Part shown: positions 22,511 to 28,984 of the stretch, in pieces
How positions within the stretch are numbered: the stretch's first letter is position 1
Layout: the number at the start of each line of letters is the position of its first letter
From: a virus
Reading direction: 5' to 3' (one strand)
Virus record (IMG/VR): IMGVR_UViG_3300046318_000412
Coordinates: 1-28,984 of that record
DNA: 28,984 nucleotides
Translations under genes and position numbers: made by a program
Notes under the pieces: model-generated
What the model saw: only the letters and a program-made list of their open reading frames with translations
What the model was told of the DNA's origin: nothing
Databases searched by the model: none

Positions 22511-23587
22511 TTAGTTATTGAAACCTACATAGAATGCATCGCTCGAGCTATAGAATATACCTCCTGGTACTGCATCTGGTGTTATTGATTGAGGTGCTAG
22601 TTGAACTACACCTTGTGTATTTACTTTAACTTTTTCTGATCCTGATACCGATACTGTGAATTGATCTGATGTTCCATCTAATGCAATATCGAATGAACCA
22701 GTTATTTTTATATCATTTGTGGTAGACCAGAATGACCCTGTTTGTCTAAATATACCTGATTTAAGTACTGCATCTACAAACTTAAATGATCCAGTTGCTA
22801 TACCTATATAATCATTAACTACTTCAGTACCGTAAGTCTGAGAGGTATTTGCTGTAAGGATTAAATCCCCATTTTCTCCTCCTCCTGATAGACCCTCTCC
22901 TGCAAATACAGATGTAACGTCTCCTCCATTTATACTTCCTGCAAGTCCTGCTAGACTTACATCGATATTCCCATCAGCTCTGTAAAGAGTAAGGATGGTG
23001 TTGTTAGTGCTAAACGATCCACTATATACTAAAGATCCTGTTGGAGTTGAAGGTACAATTAATCCTAAGTCAACAAAGTCAGCTGTTCCGTCTTGTCTTG
23101 TAAATAGTAAATAATTACCATCAACTGTAGATTCGACATAAGCTCTTCCCATTACATTCTCGACGTTAGTCTTGAAATCCACAACAGAACCTGTTGATAT
23201 AGGTAAGATCTGTGCCGATGAACTAACAAGTCCAGAAGGTTTTCCTGATATTAAAGCAAAGTTAACCTGCTGAGATCCACTTACTGTACCTGCCGGTAGT
23301 ATGTTGTCTGCTGCAGATATTGTTACACTTTGTCCAACTTGAGTAATCTGTATATTCTCTCCTGCAATAAATGAACCTGAGAATAAGTTGGCTGGCTTAT
23401 TTTGAATTGTATTCCAGTTGTTACTTCCTGTTACTAGTTGACTTGTAATAAAATCCTCAAGTAGTTGGCCATTGTAGTATATGGAACCAGTAACGCCTAT
23501 CGAACCTGAGGTTGATAAGCTACCTGTTAAGAATTTGCCTTCTAAAGGAAGTGCATCTCGTATTTGTTCCCAAAATATCTGAGCCAT
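22511..23587 (-). CDS. Fibre/appendage or baseplate-associated structural protein
   Basis: This 358-aa protein starts MAQIFWEQIRDALPLEGKFL, then TGSLSTSGSIGVTGSIYYNG, and is rich in Ser, Gly, Thr and Val. It lacks a recognised enzymatic domain. The repeated TGS(L/I/F) turns match those at the N-termini of both giant fibres. The C-terminus (VTPDAVPG-like segment ITPDAVPGGIFYSSSDAFYV) resembles endings of other phage fibre proteins that present a small beta tip. Its ATG shares one base with the stop of the gp15-like gene (TAATG), so it is translationally coupled to the neck and tail-completion genes rather than to the later fibres. A structural role is well supported; the exact site is not. Confidence 0.78.
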   Translation of the reverse strand: MAQIFWEQIRDALPLEGKFLTGSLSTSGSIGVTGSIYYNGQLLEDFITSQLVTGSNNWNTIQNKPANLFSGSFIAGENIQITQVGQSVTISAADNILPAGTVSGSQQVNFALISGKPSGLVSSSAQILPISTGSVVDFKTNVENVMGRAYVESTVDGNYLLFTRQDGTADFVDLGLIVPSTPTGSLVYSGSFSTNNTILTLYRADGNIDVSLAGLAGSINGGDVTSVFAGEGLSGGGENGDLILTANTSQTYGTEVVNDYIGIATGSFKFVDAVLKSGIFRQTGSFWSTTNDIKITGSFDIALDGTSDQFTVSVSGSEKVKVNTQGVVQLAPQSITPDAVPGGIFYSSSDAFYVGFNN

Positions 23588-24858
23588 TAAACTATGTATT
23601 TACCTATTGACGTTATCTCCATTCCATTAAATATCGAATAACCTAGTGTGTTATTGAAGTCAATAACCACATTTGCTCCATCTTGGTATATTGCATCTAT
23701 CGATGGTAGCTCTGCTGCCAACCCATTTATGTATACCTGGAAGTCCTTTACCTCTAATGCAGGGTATCCTGATGGAGGTGTTGCAATTGTTACATCAAAG
23801 AACGTAATGTTGTTCTGAGGAGTGCTAATTGAATATGCTGTACTACCTGTATCTATTACTGTAGATAAACTTAGGTATGCTTTTTCTTCTGGTGTTAATC
23901 CACTACCACTAACAAACGTATTATTAATAGTTTGGTTATTGATAACAGTACCTGCATTTGAATCGTAGAATCTATTTGCTGCTGACTTAGCAGGTGTGGC
24001 TGCTTTGGCTGTAAGTATTTCTGATGATCCTGCTGTCTCCATTCCAAAGCTAACTGCAGCCTTAGAGAAGAATTTATTTGGATTACCTACTGAAGTATTA
24101 ATTGCATCCGATACAATGTATCCTGCCATTTTAATTTGAAAGGTAGTCTTTACTGTACGGTCTGTTCCCTGAGCTAGTTCTGTTGTTGTTGAGTAGTTAT
24201 CAATAGCTGCTCTAAATTTGAATCTCTCAGGATCTCCCCAATATGAATCAGAAGCAAAGTTAATTGACTCAACTATTTTATTCATTTGCTCTACATACTC
24301 TGTAAAAATAGTACACGAATACGTTATGTTTACGTAGTCAGGCATAATTACTCCGTAGAATTCTCGTACAGGTTCTCTATTGTTTAGTGTAGAGAATCTA
24401 TCGTATACGTTCTTAGTTGAGTATTTTTTTTCAAATACACCAAAGTGTACTGGGTTGTTTGCATCCATCTTGTTACCAAGTGATCTATTTTTTTCAATAG
24501 AATCCCTCTTAAACATGATAAGTGGAGTCTGTATCTTACCGTTCTTATCTCTAACGAATCCCTCTTTCTGTACTGCTGCCCATCTTTCTGGTGAACCGTA
24601 CATAACTGGTACGTTTATCTTAACTGAGTTTTGAATAACAGAAGGTCTAATTACGTTATTAAAGTAGAAAATGATAGCAGAATCCACATCTTGTAGTCCT
24701 ACTGTAAATTGTTTTACATCATCTCCTTTTAACGTTCTTTGGTTCTCTCTTCTTTTATTTGCAGGCACAGGTGCTTTACCTTGATTTAGGTAAGGCGTAA
24801 CGGTCTCTTGTGATAGCTCAACTTGAGATTTAGGTATCGGTTTCCTTGTTAGTGCCAT
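23587..24858 (-). CDS. gp15: Tail terminator / sheath stabiliser (gp15-like)
   Basis: This 423-aa protein resembles T4 gp15, the ring that caps the tail and joins it to the neck. The matching blocks are IIFYFNNVIRPSVIQNSVKI followed by NVPVMYGSPERW (gp15 RVPITYASKEHF), DYVNITYSCTIFTEYVEQMN (gp15 YELSIFTRYEDDM), KIVESINFASDSYWG (gp15 QIVEQILPYFQPHF), and TTFQIKMAGYIV (gp15 LTFEVNGWMYP). About residues 265-423 are an added C-terminal region with no T4 counterpart; they look like a beta domain (NITFFDVTIATPPSGY, DFQVYINGLAAELPS), possibly exposed on the neck. Its neighbours upstream are gp14- and gp13-like, the T4 order. Homology is by remembered motif comparison; no alignment was run. Confidence 0.78.
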   Translation of the reverse strand: MALTRKPIPKSQVELSQETVTPYLNQGKAPVPANKRRENQRTLKGDDVKQFTVGLQDVDSAIIFYFNNVIRPSVIQNSVKINVPVMYGSPERWAAVQKEGFVRDKNGKIQTPLIMFKRDSIEKNRSLGNKMDANNPVHFGVFEKKYSTKNVYDRFSTLNNREPVREFYGVIMPDYVNITYSCTIFTEYVEQMNKIVESINFASDSYWGDPERFKFRAAIDNYSTTTELAQGTDRTVKTTFQIKMAGYIVSDAINTSVGNPNKFFSKAAVSFGMETAGSSEILTAKAATPAKSAANRFYDSNAGTVINNQTINNTFVSGSGLTPEEKAYLSLSTVIDTGSTAYSISTPQNNITFFDVTIATPPSGYPALEVKDFQVYINGLAAELPSIDAIYQDGANVVIDFNNTLGYSIFNGMEITSIGKYIV

Positions 24859-25346
24859 TATGTTCTTTGTTGTGTTATTGCCACTCTATCTCCTCTTGTT
24901 AAGTGACATTGGCAAATGATTGAGATTGATGCTCCAAATTTAGATCCGTAATCTGTTAGGTTGTACGAGTTATCCTTTCCTAGGAATAATTGGTTCTCTT
25001 TAACTAAATCAACCTCATAGTAATTCTCATGCCACATGATGATGTCTCCTACCTCAGGAACGGTATTTACGTCCACTAAGTCCTCTCTAAGGAATGCAAA
25101 TGATGCATCTCTTGTAAGGTCTGGTCCAAATTCATCTGTAGTAACCACTTGATCACCTCTTGTGATTAAGCAGTTTAGTTTTAGTGGAGACCAGTACGTC
25201 TTTTCTGTTCCTTCTCCGTAGATGTTAACCTGAGTGTCTTCCAATGATATTTTATAGTACAACACATCTTGCTCTACTACATCTGAAAGTAACTCCCTGT
25301 TTATTCCTACGAATAGGCTAAAATCATTTTGACTACCGAATATCAT
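24858..25346 (-). CDS. gp14: Neck protein, gp14-like
   Basis: This 162-aa protein contains VLYYKISLEDTQVNIYGEGT in its N-terminal third and PEVGDIIMWHENYYEVDLVK followed by ENQLFLGKDNSYN in the C-terminal half. The second block parallels T4 gp14 ([20 protein letters not shown], then FYQLGQ). T4 gp14 is 256 aa, so this is a shorter version lacking the C-terminal extension. gp14 sits with gp13 at the head-tail joint and is needed to complete heads. The gene shares one base with both neighbours (TAATG at each end), in the order gp13, unknown, gp14, gp15. Assignment is moderate: motif similarity plus position. Confidence 0.65.
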   Translation of the reverse strand: MIFGSQNDFSLFVGINRELLSDVVEQDVLYYKISLEDTQVNIYGEGTEKTYWSPLKLNCLITRGDQVVTTDEFGPDLTRDASFAFLREDLVDVNTVPEVGDIIMWHENYYEVDLVKENQLFLGKDNSYNLTDYGSKFGASISIICQCHLTRGDRVAITQQRT

Positions 25347-25651
25347 TACTCTATTTTCTCGATTGATTTACCTGATATATCTACCTTTTTGATATTTGGT
25401 ACTAACTTAAATGCGTCTTTTTTTAACTTCTCAAATACCACTGGTCCTGGTTTTGTTGTAAGGATTTTTACCTTAAGCACAACTATGTTGATATCCTCAT
25501 TAGAATCAACTGCCGATACTCTTGTTACTCCTGGCATTGCTCTAATAAAGTCGGCAACCTCTGAAGCTGTTATTTCTTCGTTATGTCCTACTCGTATCAA
25601 TCCCTGATACATTGTGAACGTAACTTCGTTTATTAGATTTTTTACTGCCAT
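25346..25651 (-). CDS. Small conserved-looking protein between gp13- and gp14-like genes
   Basis: This 101-aa protein is not recognised by name. Its layout (TFTMYQGLIRVG strand, SEVADFIRAMPGVTRVSAV helix-strand, INIVVLKVKILTT strand, PVVFEKLKKDAFKLVPNIKK helix) is that of a ferredoxin-like alpha/beta sandwich. One base is shared with each neighbour, so it is made in step with the neck proteins. In marine T4-like phages I recall similar small proteins with a 'PGVxxV' turn between neck genes, but the recollection is weak. A structural or assembly role at the head-tail joint is the simplest inference. Confidence 0.7.
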   Translation of the reverse strand: MAVKNLINEVTFTMYQGLIRVGHNEEITASEVADFIRAMPGVTRVSAVDSNEDINIVVLKVKILTTKPGPVVFEKLKKDAFKLVPNIKKVDISGKSIEKIE

Positions 25652-26808
25652 TATCCTACAAATATTACCATTGGAACCTGTTTTAACGTGTCTTGCAAGA
25701 ATCCTGCTTCTTGCGCTTTTCTTTCTAATTGTGCTACTCTAGAAGTACCATCTAATATCTCTCTTAGATTTTCCAACAATGCTAATTTTTCTGATCTTGC
25801 ATCGGCAAGTAAGTCAGCTTGGTTTAGTGTTGTTTCTGAACCTGGTACTGGTACTACTGAATATTTACCTCTAACATACGCTAGTAACTCTTTTGCTAAA
25901 GCTAAGGCATACCTGTAGATCCACTGCTTACCTATTGAGTTAATACTTCCAAAGGTTGGATTTTCGTAAGGTACATTTGATATGTTTGAAATAGATCCTC
26001 CCACTCCTCCTGCTGTATTGGCTGAGTTGTCAAGTCCCTGTTTTTCACTCACTTTATAGTATTCAAACCAGATCTTACCGTTTGTTTTAGGTACTGGGAA
26101 TAGTTTTAGGTGGTTGTTTACTATTTCAAATGAATATGATGAACGTCTTATTTGATCGTTGAATTCAATTGCCTGTACTTTTAGTATATCAAAAGAGGCT
26201 GGCATCAGTAAGAAGTTCACTCCTGGTGAGAATGATCCGAAGTCGAATGCATCCATAAGAGATTGTATACCTGTTCCAGTTCCTGCATAAGGGTCAAAAT
26301 ATCTCATGATAGCAGGTGGTGCTTCGTAGAATACCTTGGTAATCTCAATTCTTCCATCTATGCCTGATCCTGATGCCCAGGTATTTAGGTCATATACTTG
26401 CTGGTTTGGAGTTACATCTACTGATCCACTGTATCTAGTAACCGATCCTCCTACTCCTGCTTCTGTACCGTATCCTGAGGATATTGTAATTACATTTTGT
26501 AGTGATGGAGTTATTACTGCATCATTTAGTATCGTAGTATTATCCCCTCCTTCAAGAGCTATGTAGTTCTGTACAGCCATTGCCTGGTACACTTCGTTAC
26601 CGTATGTAGTGATTGCTTCTTCAAAACAAGCGTAGAAAGACCCTGAGTTTAATTCAACGTCCATTAAAGGATATCCTAAACGGATAGCACAAAACTTAGC
26701 TACTTTATCAGCTTCTGCTACAAATTCTGCATCGTTATCGTAGAATCCAAAAGGGGTTTGTCCTGCTGCAAAAGTAGAGCTACCATTCCATATTTGTATA
26801 TTGGCCAT
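25651..26808 (-). CDS. gp13: Neck/head-completion protein, gp13-like
   Basis: This 385-aa protein has the marine-phage N-terminal signature TPFGFYDNDAEFVAEADKVA followed by KFCAIRLGYPLMDVELNSGS and FYACFEEAITTYGNEVYQ, which I associate with gp13-like neck proteins of T4-like phages. T4 gp13 is about 309 aa, so this version carries extra sequence, chiefly a Gly/Ser/Thr-rich stretch at about residues 90-135 and another near 270-290. The region KIWFEYYKVSEKQ and YRYALALAKELLAYVRGKYS are helical core pieces. The C-terminal helix LERKAQEAGFLQDTLK probably packs against partners. An AT element lies 14-21 bases before its ATG, making it the first gene of the neck unit. Identity rests on recalled features and the gp14/gp15 neighbours. 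Confidence 0.65.
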   Translation of the reverse strand: MANIQIWNGSSTFAAGQTPFGFYDNDAEFVAEADKVAKFCAIRLGYPLMDVELNSGSFYACFEEAITTYGNEVYQAMAVQNYIALEGGDNTTILNDAVITPSLQNVITISSGYGTEAGVGGSVTRYSGSVDVTPNQQVYDLNTWASGSGIDGRIEITKVFYEAPPAIMRYFDPYAGTGTGIQSLMDAFDFGSFSPGVNFLLMPASFDILKVQAIEFNDQIRRSSYSFEIVNNHLKLFPVPKTNGKIWFEYYKVSEKQGLDNSANTAGGVGGSISNISNVPYENPTFGSINSIGKQWIYRYALALAKELLAYVRGKYSVVPVPGSETTLNQADLLADARSEKLALLENLREILDGTSRVAQLERKAQEAGFLQDTLKQVPMVIFVG

Positions 26809-26821
26809 ACTTTGTTTTAAT

Positions 26822-26829
26822 TATAAATA
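26822..26829 (-). promoter_or_regulatory. Intergenic AT element upstream of the neck gene unit
   Basis: The coding strand reads TATTTATA followed by ATTAAA, 14-21 bases before the ATG at 26808, in the 31-base gap after phoH. Candidate late promoter for the gp13-to-fibre unit. Confidence 0.48.
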
Positions 26830-26839
26830 GCAAGAAAAA

Positions 26840-27526
26840 CTAGTCTCTAAAATCCTGGTATACTTTAAGTATTGGTGATACTATCTCGTGTCTGTGATTC
26901 TGCTTAAGAGCCATTACTCTAAATCCGTTTACATGTTCTTCAATTCTAGATAAGAAAGAAAATCCTGTCTCCTTTTTATTCTTTAAATCGATTTGAGCTA
27001 AATCCCCACAGATTACCATTTTAGATTGTTTACCTAATCTACCAATAACAGTCTCCATTTGATCGTGAGTTACGTTTTGAGCCTCATCAACTATTACAAA
27101 GGAGTTAAGGAAAGTACGTCCTCTCATGAATGCGAATGGTACAATCTCAATTGTTTCTCTTTCTAATTCCTTGTCGATTTTATCTTTACCGTATAGTGCA
27201 TACAAGTTGTGATAAATAGGAGCTAACCAAGGGTCCATCTTTTCCTTTAGATCACCTGGTAGAAACCCTATATCTTCTTTAGATACTGTTGGTCTGGTAA
27301 TGATTATCTTTTCTACGTCCTTGTTAAATAGCATATCTAGGGCTGCTTGTACTGCTACAAGTGTTTTTCCGCTTCCTGCCATTCCCTTCAGCACTACAAT
27401 TGGATTGTCTAGTATAAGTGCTTTTGCTTCTTTTTGTTCGTCATTAAGTTGTAGGTTGAACTTAATTGGATTCTTCGGTTTTCTCTTTTGTACAAAAACC
27501 TCATCGGTGTGATGGTTGGATGCCAT
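26840..27526 (-). CDS. phoH: PhoH-like ATPase
   Basis: This 228-aa protein is a PhoH-family P-loop ATPase. The Walker A motif is GMAGSGKT (residues 48-55), Walker B is VIVDEAQN (about 144-151, D147-E148), and GDLAQID (about 174-180) is the sensor-type motif after it. ITRPTVSKEDIGFLPGDLKE is the PhoH signature between them, and KQNHRHEIVSPILKVY ends the core. PhoH proteins are widespread in marine phages; roles in phosphate-starvation or RNA metabolism have been suggested but the phage function is not settled. The gene has its own AT element 23-31 bases upstream and lies just after a terminator, so it can be expressed separately from its structural neighbours. Being inside a virion cluster is unusual for a metabolic gene. 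Confidence 0.95.
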   Translation of the reverse strand: MASNHHTDEVFVQKRKPKNPIKFNLQLNDEQKEAKALILDNPIVVLKGMAGSGKTLVAVQAALDMLFNKDVEKIIITRPTVSKEDIGFLPGDLKEKMDPWLAPIYHNLYALYGKDKIDKELERETIEIVPFAFMRGRTFLNSFVIVDEAQNVTHDQMETVIGRLGKQSKMVICGDLAQIDLKNKKETGFSFLSRIEEHVNGFRVMALKQNHRHEIVSPILKVYQDFRD

Positions 27527-27548
27527 ATAATAACGTTTAGTTGTTTCC

Positions 27549-27557
27549 TATAAATAT
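27549..27557 (-). promoter_or_regulatory. Intergenic AT element upstream of phoH
   Basis: The coding strand reads ATATTTATA four bases after the T tract of the terminator at 27561-27585 and 23-31 bases before the phoH ATG. The terminator-then-element arrangement is the clearest in the window. Confidence 0.55.
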
Positions 27558-27560
27558 ACG

Positions 27561-27585
27561 AAAAAAGCCTAGCGGATGCTAGGCT
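27561..27585 (-). terminator. Rho-independent-type terminator after the VWA gene
   Basis: On the coding strand AGCCTAGC pairs with GCTAGGCT around an ATCC loop and is followed by TTTTT. It lies 23 bases past the VWA gene stop and ends the spike/VWA unit before phoH. Confidence 0.88.
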
Positions 27586-27608
27586 CTATCTATTGTATTT
27601 GGGGATAC

Positions 27609-28394
27609 TTAAACTGCTACACAGATATCCTCGATAGCTGCTATAATTGCTGATGGTGCGAATGAGGTAGAAATTAATCCTGATGTTCCTGTTGCGATTG
27701 TTTCTAATGGTTCTTTAGAGCTTGTATCGTTTTTCATAAGAAGTACTTTAACTCCTTTTGCATTACAATCTGCTATTAACGTTTGTGCAAATGCTGTATC
27801 TGTTGAATTATTTATGTCATCGTTTCCTGATGCAGGTGCATCTGTAATTAAAATAACTAGTTTAGTAACGTTGTCTCTAAATGCTCCTGCTAAATCAAAA
27901 TTAACTACTCTATCTAGTCCCATATCTGAAGGTTCTGGGAAACTTTGTCCATATCCTAGTGGGAAACTGTCGGTGTTTAGTAGGTTAAGTTTGTTTGTAA
28001 AGCTAGTTTGGTTATTTTGAGAGAACACCTCCATCGCTGTTATGTACTGCTTGCGGTCTGCAGTAGTTCCCTCTACATCATACAGGTTTGTGTACTTTTG
28101 TCCAGCTGGTAGTTCAATGTAGGTTGCTGTTTCTTCATAGTAAGCTAGTGGGCTACTAGATGGTCTATATTCGTCAAATAATACTAACCCTAATCTATAA
28201 TTGCTTACCGACTCTGCTACAATTGCTTGTACAATATTTGCTATTGATGTTTTAACGTTATTTATAGCACTACCCATACTTCCTGTATAGTCTACTAAAA
28301 ATACAATATCCATACCATCAGCACAGGTTACATCCGATGTACCACCACAGCAGCATGAACGTTTAAGTAAAGATAATCCTAATCCTATGTACAT
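27609..28394 (-). CDS. von Willebrand factor A domain protein, putative virion surface protein
   Basis: This 261-aa protein contains one VWA domain from about residue 27 to the end. IVFLVDYTGSMGSAINNVK holds the metal-ion-dependent adhesion site in the form D-x-T-x-S (D35, T37, S39; the usual first hydroxyl residue is Ser). YRLGLVLFDEY is the second strand and KLVILITDAPASG carries the MIDAS aspartate loop. The first 26 residues include KRSCCCGGTSDVTC, a four-cysteine cluster that could bind metal or form disulfides; no convincing signal peptide is seen. VWA domains bind proteins or glycans through a divalent cation. Placed between the spike-base-like gene and a terminator, 13 bases downstream of the former, it is probably a capsid decoration or head-spike part, by inference. 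Confidence 0.82.
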   Translation of the reverse strand: MYIGLGLSLLKRSCCCGGTSDVTCADGMDIVFLVDYTGSMGSAINNVKTSIANIVQAIVAESVSNYRLGLVLFDEYRPSSSPLAYYEETATYIELPAGQKYTNLYDVEGTTADRKQYITAMEVFSQNNQTSFTNKLNLLNTDSFPLGYGQSFPEPSDMGLDRVVNFDLAGAFRDNVTKLVILITDAPASGNDDINNSTDTAFAQTLIADCNAKGVKVLLMKNDTSSKEPLETIATGTSGLISTSFAPSAIIAAIEDICVAV

Positions 28395-28407
28395 AGTTTA
28401 GTGGGTA

Positions 28408-28674
28408 TTAGTAAAGTGCTACTAAATTAGTAGCAGTTGAAGATGTAAGTACTTTGTTTACTCTAATTGGAAGTAAGCATCCTGTCGACACTCCTACAAA
28501 CGTTACTGTTTGTCCTCCTACCATTTCCACTGTAAGGTTACCTGATCCTCCGATATAAATTGCTCTTGAGGTTTTATCTAAATTAGCTGAGTCACTTGGT
28601 GTTATTGCTATTGCATTTGCTCCTGGTGAGTCAAGTCTTTCGGTGTGTAGTCTAAAGTTATCTGCTGCGTTCAT
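28408..28674 (-). CDS. Small capsid-adjacent protein resembling the GTA head-spike base family
   Basis: This 88-aa protein contains AITPSDSANLDKTSRAIYIG, then GSGNLTVEMVGGQTVTFVGV and GCLLPIRVNKVLTSSTATNL. The pattern 'TPSDxxxL...RAxYxGxxGxxxV...G.TVTFxGVxxGxLLPxRVxxV.xxxTxATxxxALY/W' is the one I know from the Rcc01079 head-spike base protein of the Rhodobacter capsulatus gene transfer agent and its phage relatives. The frame extends to an ATG at 28713, but that would add MYKIFLHIYYKNN and begin inside the terminator region; the ATG at 28674 directly follows an A-rich leader and an AT element, so it is preferred. It is the first gene after the major capsid gene and precedes the VWA gene. Confidence 0.75.
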   Translation of the reverse strand: MNAADNFRLHTERLDSPGANAIAITPSDSANLDKTSRAIYIGGSGNLTVEMVGGQTVTFVGVSTGCLLPIRVNKVLTSSTATNLVALY

Positions 28675-28686
28675 ATTGTTTTTATA

Positions 28687-28694
28687 ATAAATAT
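28687..28694 (-). promoter_or_regulatory. Intergenic AT element upstream of the spike-base-like gene
   Basis: The coding strand reads ATATTTAT followed by TATAAAAA, 13-20 bases before the ATG at 28674 and just past the capsid-gene terminator. Candidate late promoter. Confidence 0.5.
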
Positions 28695-28711
28695 GTAAAA
28701 ATATTTTATAC

Positions 28712-28738
28712 AAAAAAAGAGGGCTAAAAAGCCCTCTT
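28712..28738 (-). terminator. Rho-independent-type terminator after the major capsid gene
   Basis: On the coding strand AAGAGGGC pairs with GCCCTCTT around a TTTTTA loop, followed by TTTTT. It lies about 23 bases past the capsid stop codon, where a strongly expressed gene would need one. Confidence 0.9.
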
Positions 28739-28761
28739 CTCTATTTTGAATCTTTGGTAGA

Positions 28762-28984
28762 TTATACAGTAGCGATATCGCTAACGAAGATTTTACCGTA
28801 GAATTCTGGTCTGATCATTTTCTTAGCGTAACGAGTCATGATACCTTTACGTGGTGTGAAAGTATTTGGATCGTATACTAATGGAGTCATGATTAATGGA
28901 ACGTATGGAGCATAAACTGCACCTGTTTCCAAGAATTGAGATCCTCTGTAACCCATCAAGATTACGTTTTCAGTCATGTAAGGG
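28762..28984 (-). CDS. gp23: Major capsid protein (gp23-like), C-terminal part only
   Basis: The frame enters from the right edge and ends at 28762; about 74 C-terminal codons are present. The ATG at 28977 is internal, since the frame is open through the edge. The segment MGYRGSQFLETGAVYAPYVP followed by LIMTPLVYDPNTFTPRKGIM and TRYAKKMIRPEFYGKIFV is the conserved end of gp23-type major capsid proteins of T4-like phages. gp23 forms the hexagonal lattice of the head after cleavage by the prohead protease. A strong terminator follows immediately, consistent with high expression. The N-terminal part, including the cleavage site, lies outside the window. Confidence 0.92.
   Translation of the reverse strand, partial: PYMTENVILMGYRGSQFLETGAVYAPYVPLIMTPLVYDPNTFTPRKGIMTRYAKKMIRPEFYGKIFVSDIATV

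Noticed and set aside
27609-27690. Reading the VWA gene as a host-derived toxin or chelatase partner
   Set aside because: No MoxR-type ATPase is adjacent, and the partner genes are structural. phoH follows but is separated by a terminator and has its own element.
28675-28713. N-terminal extension of the spike-base-like protein to the ATG at 28713
   Set aside because: The added residues MYKIFLHIYYKNN would be encoded across the AT element and the terminator tail, and do not fit the family. The ATG at 28674 is preferred.

Overview
The window is a late (virion structure) region of a T4-like contractile-tailed bacteriophage. Every supported gene is on the minus strand, so transcription runs from high to low coordinates. 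The anchors are the C-terminal end of a gp23-type major capsid protein at the right edge, gp13/gp14/gp15-like neck and tail-completion proteins, a gp18-type tail sheath and a gp19-type tail tube. The DNA is AT-rich. No start codon has a convincing Shine-Dalgarno sequence; nearly all sit behind A-rich leaders. That is the habit of Bacteroidota (e.g. Flavobacteriia), so a Bacteroidota host is the best guess, but it is an inference.

In transcription order: (1) 28984-27609, capsid C-terminus, a small protein resembling the gene-transfer-agent head-spike base family, and a von Willebrand factor A protein; (2) 27526-26840, PhoH-like ATPase; (3) 26808-22511, a tightly coupled string of gp13-like, a 101-aa unknown, gp14-like, gp15-like and a fibre-type protein, each junction overlapping by one base (TAATG); (4) 22478-12745, fibre/appendage genes including two giant adhesins with collagen-like stalks and C-terminal S74 self-cleaving chaperones, plus two small proteins; (5) 12743-11018, four small accessory proteins, two of them tandem paralogues; (6) 11014-2840, a carbohydrate/protein-modification island: five putative glycosyltransferases with DxD motifs, a radical-SAM-like protein, a 2OG-Fe(II) oxygenase and a three-part propeller/TPR/FkbM-methyltransferase protein; (7) 2835-131, a small coiled-coil protein, tail sheath and tail tube; (8) the first seven codons of another gene at the left edge.

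Five hairpin terminators and ten intergenic copies of an AT-rich element (coding strand TATTTAT, mostly ATATTTATA) divide the region into transcription units. Four of the five terminators are followed closely by a copy of the element, which suggests it is the phage's late promoter. It is the reverse complement of the classical T4 late box TATAAATA.

The most notable biology is the modification island between the fibre genes and the sheath gene, where T4 carries its terminase genes. It lies in the same apparent transcription unit as a Thr/Ser-rich, proline-free collagen-like fibre, so the phage may glycosylate or otherwise decorate its own virion. No RNA genes, insertion sequences or CRISPR arrays were seen, and no gene-free stretch exceeds 300 bases; the longest is 142 bases at 2418-2559.
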